A stretch of DNA of 64,000 bases, from the NCBI GenBank assembly GCA_017590115.1, contig JAGGNK010000002.1, positions 15,805,264 through 15,869,263 on the forward strand, given 5' to 3'. This DNA comes from Montifringilla adamsi (Eukaryota; Chordata; Aves; Passeriformes; Passeridae). Positions 58,401 through 64,000 of this stretch are shown here, piece after piece. Each line of letters begins with the position of its first letter. Position 1 is the stretch's first letter. A program made the position numbers and the translations under genes. Below the pieces are notes generated by a model. It searched no databases, had not been told where the DNA came from, and saw nothing but the letters and a program-made list of their open reading frames with translations.

Positions 58401-61400
58401 GAATACAATGTGCTTTACATGAAAGACAAGGAAACTTCATACAGTCCTGACAATTGTTTTTATAGGGGATAAAGCAGGGCTTCATCCTTCCACTGCAGCA
58501 GGGAACAGGGAATACTGAATATTCCCAGATATTGGATGTAACTTTTACAGGAGTCAGCAGTATCACCTCACCTCCCTGTAAACACAGAACTGCAACTTGC
58601 CTTTATATGTAGCTCTTCCTGTCACCTCCAAATTACAAACAGTTCAATGATACTGCTTCCAGAATTCAGAAAAAGGTTCTGAAGCAAAACATTAAAAAAG
58701 TACAGTTTATGAATTATTCCTTACAGAAAATAGAGACTAATTGACAATCAGCTTTATAATGTTTATAAGACAGCTCTAAATACAAACAATAATTTAAAAT
58801 ATGTTGGGGAAAGTGAAATGTTAGAACACTTGAAACTGACCCTTTCCTCTGCTACACTTTTGATTAAAGAGGTAACTATTCCTCACTGATTTCTGTGACA
58901 GTCAGAGACATTTGACTATGTTCTGTAGAGAAGTTAAAACATCACAAATATATTGATAATCTGTTGTGAACCACCACTATTACATGGCAAAGTTTGCTTT
59001 TGTTTTTTCAGGACACCTACCCCCTACCAAAGACATTTCCTCAATAATTACAACCGTGGAGCAAAATAAACTCCATAAGAAAACCTCTTTATTTCTGTGA
59101 CACAAGCAGCAGAGATAGAGAGACAAAAATTCGAATTTATTGCCTCATCTTCCCAACCTCCTCAGTGTCCAACTGGTCCCTTTTAAAAGCCTGAGCTAAT
59201 ATTTGGATGCAGCTTTTTACATGACAAGTCTCAGTGGCTCTTCCCCTGCCTCCCCCTCCTCACTAAACAAGAGATTTCTTCCAAAAAGCTTGGAAATATC
59301 ATTTCCCTAGAGGTTCCTCTATGTATTACCTCCCTCCTATTCTCAAAAAAACATCTCCTGTTCTCTTAAAAACAAACATCCTGCCCCCAAATCCTCCAAA
59401 CCCCTGCGTGCCAAAGGCTTTCCTGCCTTTGAGATTCCCCTCCCAAAGTTCAGCTTTTATCTGACAGCGCTCACGTGTAAAATCAGGCACGAGAAAATAA
59501 TGCCAATTGTCACCAAACCAGTCCAAGTGGGAACAGTTTTGATTTCAAGCATTCAAATGTAAGCTAATCTTTCTTAAAATAAAGATAAAATCAGCACTTC
59601 TAGATGAAAAAATAAAAGCCTGTGTACAACTACTGAACAACTGATGATAATTGAAAAACCCCTTTCTGCCCAAGGCATCTCTGATAAGAATTGATTATCA
59701 AAGACCTCATTAGTTTCTTTCACTCTACACTGTTTGTGCTGAACAATAGTAAATAAAAAGTCTTGTGATGATTGTGTCTTTACAACCTTAAGTACTGCAC
59801 GAAGCTCAGAAAAACATGTGCTTGTCTGATTCACTTGGGGAAAACAGCGTGCCACATAAAGAAAAATTCATTTTAATCACACTCAGTAATCAGATTCTTT
59901 TGTGGGAAAAGGGGCCTGCAGCTGCTGGATGGAATCAAACACGCTGCAAAAATAAAGAAAAATCACTATGGCATGTTCTTCCCGAGCAGCATTGTGCACA
60001 CTTCATTAACAATATCCTGCAAAACTGGGAGAGACGGGAGAGAAGAGGTCAGGAGCTAAAAGACACGCTACAGAGGAGGGAAAAAAACAAACCCGAAAAG
60101 TAATTCCTCTGAGGAACCTGTCCAACTTAATTTGATCCTTAAAACACAATAAAATACAATATAAAAATCTCATTTGGTGCTTTACTACAAGAAGTAAAAA
60201 GGGCCATGAAGCAAAGCAGGAGCAATGAAGCTCTAAGTGTATACAAGAGCGTTTCTTACAGCCTTCTTTCCTGCTTTCTTCCTTCCAACAACAGAATTGT
60301 GAGATCAGAAAACATTTTATTTGGAATCTTCTCATGCTATGCTTAGTAATTTAGAGATGAAAATTGTATATAAATTCACATTTCAATTACCTAGCATGCA
60401 GACGTAGCAACAGAGTTAAAATTCATGGTGATTAAATGCCAAAGGGTTTTTATTTCCTTTAGCAATAAAGAGCTGAAGGGCCTTTAAAAAAGGTTAAAAG
60501 ATCTAAGATCTAAAATGTAATGTAATTTTCTTAAGTTTTAACAATCAACCTCTGTGAACTTCACTTTACATATATTTTGTTTGTTTGGTATCTCCTGGTA
60601 TTTCTTCTCTTTATTTCCTGGTCAAACCTTTTTTACTTAATTTTATTTTTGTATTTCCTCCACTGGGTTGTCATCATAAACCCCTTATAATTCTCTTATG
60701 GCTGTTGAGTTTAGTCAGCCCTCCAGAGACAGATCCAATGCAAAGTCCACTGCAAGGCTGGCATCTTCTCATAAAAGTACTGCAGCTACAGATGAAAGTA
60801 AACTTTTGCTAAAGTTGTTTCAGGAATATTGTTTGGAGACCGATTTGATAATTCTCATTATCTTGAACGGTTTGTGGTCCCCTAATTTATTGACACAGCT
60901 CATTGTTGCTATTATTTAAAATGCAGAGCTACATGTTTTACTCTCAAATTCTCTTTTGAGAACTACATTTGTAAGCGTTTAAACAGAATTTTGTAGAATT
61001 GTGTTTGGATATTGATTGATAATTGCAAGCAGCAAGCTCTTGATTTGAGCATGCAAATAACTTCTTTTTCAGCTAAAAGCATTTTTTATACTTTTGTATT
61101 GATAGAGTCAGGACTTCAAGGGGCACTGCAAGAATCTAAAAGTGATCTGCAAATTAAAATATAATTTCTGTGCAGTGTATAAAAAGTTTATTTTCTCCAT
61201 TATTAAAAGCTCATTTGCTCTTCTGTCAAACTGTCAAATAAACTGAGTTCAAGCTGTTCTATCAAATACATCAGACCCTTATGATAAACAGATTTTATTT
61301 TCTGTGTTTCATGACCTGTGAGAAGCCCAGATGCACTTCATAAAACAATAACTTCATTTTAAAATGAAGCAGACACCTATTCTAATGTGGTCCCAGTGCT

Positions 61401-64000
61401 GGAGTATTAAATAAGGAATGTTAAGATAATTTATTTCTCAGTTTTTCAGAGCACAGCCCAGGAAGGAGAGGGAGCTAAAGAAGCTTTGTGGGCAGGTGGG
61501 GGTCAATCTTTTCTCTCAAATAAGAAGTGAGAGGATAAGAGGAAGAGAAAACTGAAACTCAGGCTCCCTCTGTGAAGAACCTAACAGGATCAAACAAGAA
61601 CAAACCAGCAAACAAATGATTTGAGGAGGACCAAAGAGCAAAGGGTGATATTCCACATTATATCTGTAAAACCCCCACACCCTGAGCCTCCTGCATGTCT
61701 GAAATTTCAGTACAGACAGATTTTATTTTTAGTCTGCCACAGGTGATAGCTCAGAAAGTCACCCAGTCTAGCCAGTGCAGCTATAATGGCACTCCAAGCT
61801 ATTTTTACAAAACAAATCAATTTTTATATATGGTATTGAGTTACAATATCACTAATTTAATTTTGACTTGGAAAAAAATACCCCAAACAGCAGACTGTTT
61901 GGCTGATACCTCAAAGGAAGGGAAAGGAAAAAACTGCATTTCAACCCCAGAGAAATGAATGTTTGCCTTGGCTAGAAAATTCAAAATAGGGCTGAAGCAT
62001 TTCATTTTAAATGAAAGAAAGAAAGAAAGATGTGGCGTATCTCTGAGTAGATATCCACTACTTTTATCGTATTTTTAAAGTTTAAAAGCTTGTTATGTGT
62101 CTCAATAGTGACAGTTTTAACAGAAAATTATATTACTAGAAAAAAAAGTCATCTAGCTCTTACAAAAGGGAAGTACTGTCTGTGTGTGGCAATTTGCAGG
62201 GGAATCCAGTTTCTTTGGGGGATGAAAATTTACTCCAAAACTAACACTAACATTAAAACTCAATATGTTAATTAGGATACTGAAATGCCTAACATTTTTA
62301 AGAAAAAGTGGTTCTTTCTAGTGGATATTCATTTGTTTGGACTGACAGCAACTTTATATAACTGTTTCAATTCAAACTGTCATCCACTCTGCCAGGTTTA
62401 CGAAATGAAATTATTGCTATGACATAAGCAGGGTATTTATTTATTTAATACATGTTCAGGGCTGGAATGGCCATTGGGCTTCAGTAGCCTTTCATTTAGG
62501 AAAGAGAAAAGAATAAATTTTAGTGCCACAGGGTAGTAGGATCTGCAAGGCTTCTAAACACTCAAATTTTAAGGAAATTCGTTAGCTGGCTTCATCACCA
62601 CCATGCTCCTGCATTGTGTAGTGCAAGCATGACCTTTTTGTGGTCTTAAAGAAAAAGAAGGGACAAAAGGAGAAGTTTTCATGACTTCTAAATAAGGAGG
62701 GGAAGCAACACAATGAATCAAATGGGGAATGAGCCATGGTGGTTCTGCACTATTTATCAACAACTGAGGTGCAGGTTTTGCACCATTTAATAAATGTGAA
62801 ATTTTTTAAACTCAAAGCAATAAATTGTTTCCAGCATGACCATGAGAATTAGACATAGAATAAATCCTTCCATCAAATGACTTGATCAATCAACATCCCA
62901 GTCATCTGGGAAAAACTGATGAATCAATGGTCTTGTTCTAAAATTCTTCTGCAAGGTGAGATTTGGAAAGGTCAGAAACTGCTGGGGGTTATTTTTACAG
63001 CCACCAGTGGGGATTTTCTCTGCACTGTTGGTTGTTCAGGCTGAGTGTGGCTCCCAGCAGCTGCAGACCTGGTGCAATGAGCTCTGACACTTCATTTCAG
63101 AGGATTTCAATTCCAGGTACAGCCACACCAAAAAATTTTAAATAATTTAAAAAAAAATTATTTTAAAGAATTTTCGTGCTCTACTGAACGTTTCTTTGGT
63201 CTTGGTCAACACTAAAAATGTTCCATCCTGGGAGGAAAGGAAATCTCACAGCTCAGTGATGTCACACCTTGATGTCCTGCTGTGATGTTTTAACACAATC
63301 ACCAGAAAGTAACAATAAACTGCACCATTATTTACAGTAAAATCTGTAGGATCTGAGCGTGTGAGTGGCCACACACAACTGGACTTTAAGACTGGAGCAA
63401 ATCCAGTAGCTAACTCTTAGTTATCCACTCCCCATCCTCTGTGCTAGGATTACTCCTTTTGTACACAATAATAACAACAAAACACCTTTAAATAAACCTC
63501 TAATTTATTCTTTAGTACATTAAATTCTCTTAGATTCTCAAGTTTGTCTTCATAAGGAAGGAAAACCCATTTTTCTGCAATCCCATAAAGGCTGCAGCGC
63601 ATGTAGCCTTGAAGGGAGGTTGCTGAAGCATTACATGTGTGATTTGCATCAGTTCTTTCTCTCTCTGCCTATTGCACAGAAAAATAATTGCAGCTTAATA
63701 GACTTCTTCTGAATAGTATAATTTATATAGAGTATAACTTTTAATGTAGACTGAGGTTACTTTAAAAGGAAAGGTAAATTAAACATTTTAAAGTGTAAAG
63801 ATTGTAAGCAAATGGACACACAATTCAAAGCTGGAGAAGAATTATGCTACTTGTTGGAAACTGAAAAGTACTAATTTGCATTTCTGTAATCATTAATAGG
63901 GGTTATGAGGTGTCAATTATGTTCCACGTGTGACCTTTTTAGTTCCTAGGTAATGCACCTCAATTAATTGTCTGTGGCATCATAAAACACCTTTTTCACT
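55491..64000. other. Intergenic DNA downstream of KLHL4, no gene seen
   Basis: AT-rich unique-looking sequence to the window end. A GAAA microsatellite (62013-62030) is directly preceded by a short palindrome. A mildly GC-richer block lies at 57890-58280. No exon, RNA gene or recognisable mobile element can be supported. Confidence 0.6.
62013..62030. repeat. GAAA tetranucleotide repeat
   Basis: Four and a half GAAA units overlap the right arm of the palindrome TTTCATTT-T-AAATGAAA (62000-62016). Confidence 0.8.

Noticed and set aside
1..64000. CRISPR arrays, prokaryotic operons, or a second protein-coding gene
   Set aside because: No regularly spaced repeats with spacers, no gene clusters, and no other set of exons in phase was seen on either strand.

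Overview
The window is vertebrate nuclear DNA and most likely comes from a bird, probably a songbird. The reasons are long AT-rich introns with GT-AG splice sites, several CR1-type LINE 3' ends, a solo LTR resembling endogenous retrovirus LTRs common in passerines, and one assembly gap of Ns. I recognised the repeats from memory and did not search a database. I see no bacterial operon, CRISPR array, phage or other prokaryotic system.

Only one gene can be supported: KLHL4 (kelch-like family member 4), complete on the + strand. Eleven coding exons run from the ATG at 18884 to the TGA at 53919. They join in phase at every junction into 2160 nt, that is 719 residues plus stop, against 718 for human KLHL4 as I remember it. 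The protein has a family-specific N-terminal region, a BTB/POZ domain, a BACK domain and six kelch repeats. This is the plan of a substrate adaptor for a cullin-3 ubiquitin ligase.

Layout: 1-18240 is upstream intergenic DNA with an A-rich repeat beside a gap (about 2920-3480), a CR1 end (5679-5892), two adjacent CR1 fragments (15001-15640), a 35-bp tandem duplication (12721-12790) and AT-rich palindromes (16676-16708). From 18240 to 18883 lie the putative promoter (E-box-like octamer and TATA-like box) and a 5' leader with two 7-codon upstream ORFs and a 51-nt T run. Coding exon 1 is followed by an 18.1-kb first intron, and exons 2-11 are packed into 37409-53919. The 3' UTR probably ends near 55490. 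From there to 64000 I see no gene.

Human KLHL4 is on Xq21. From established synteny the bird copy is expected on the chromosome 4A (chicken 4p) block. This is background knowledge and is not shown by the sequence. The most interesting signals are regulatory or structural: the poly-T and paired uORFs in the leader, an antisense solo LTR about 215 bp before exon 7, the strict 47-residue kelch period broken only in repeat 5, and several perfect inverted repeats. I found no convincing previously undescribed system.
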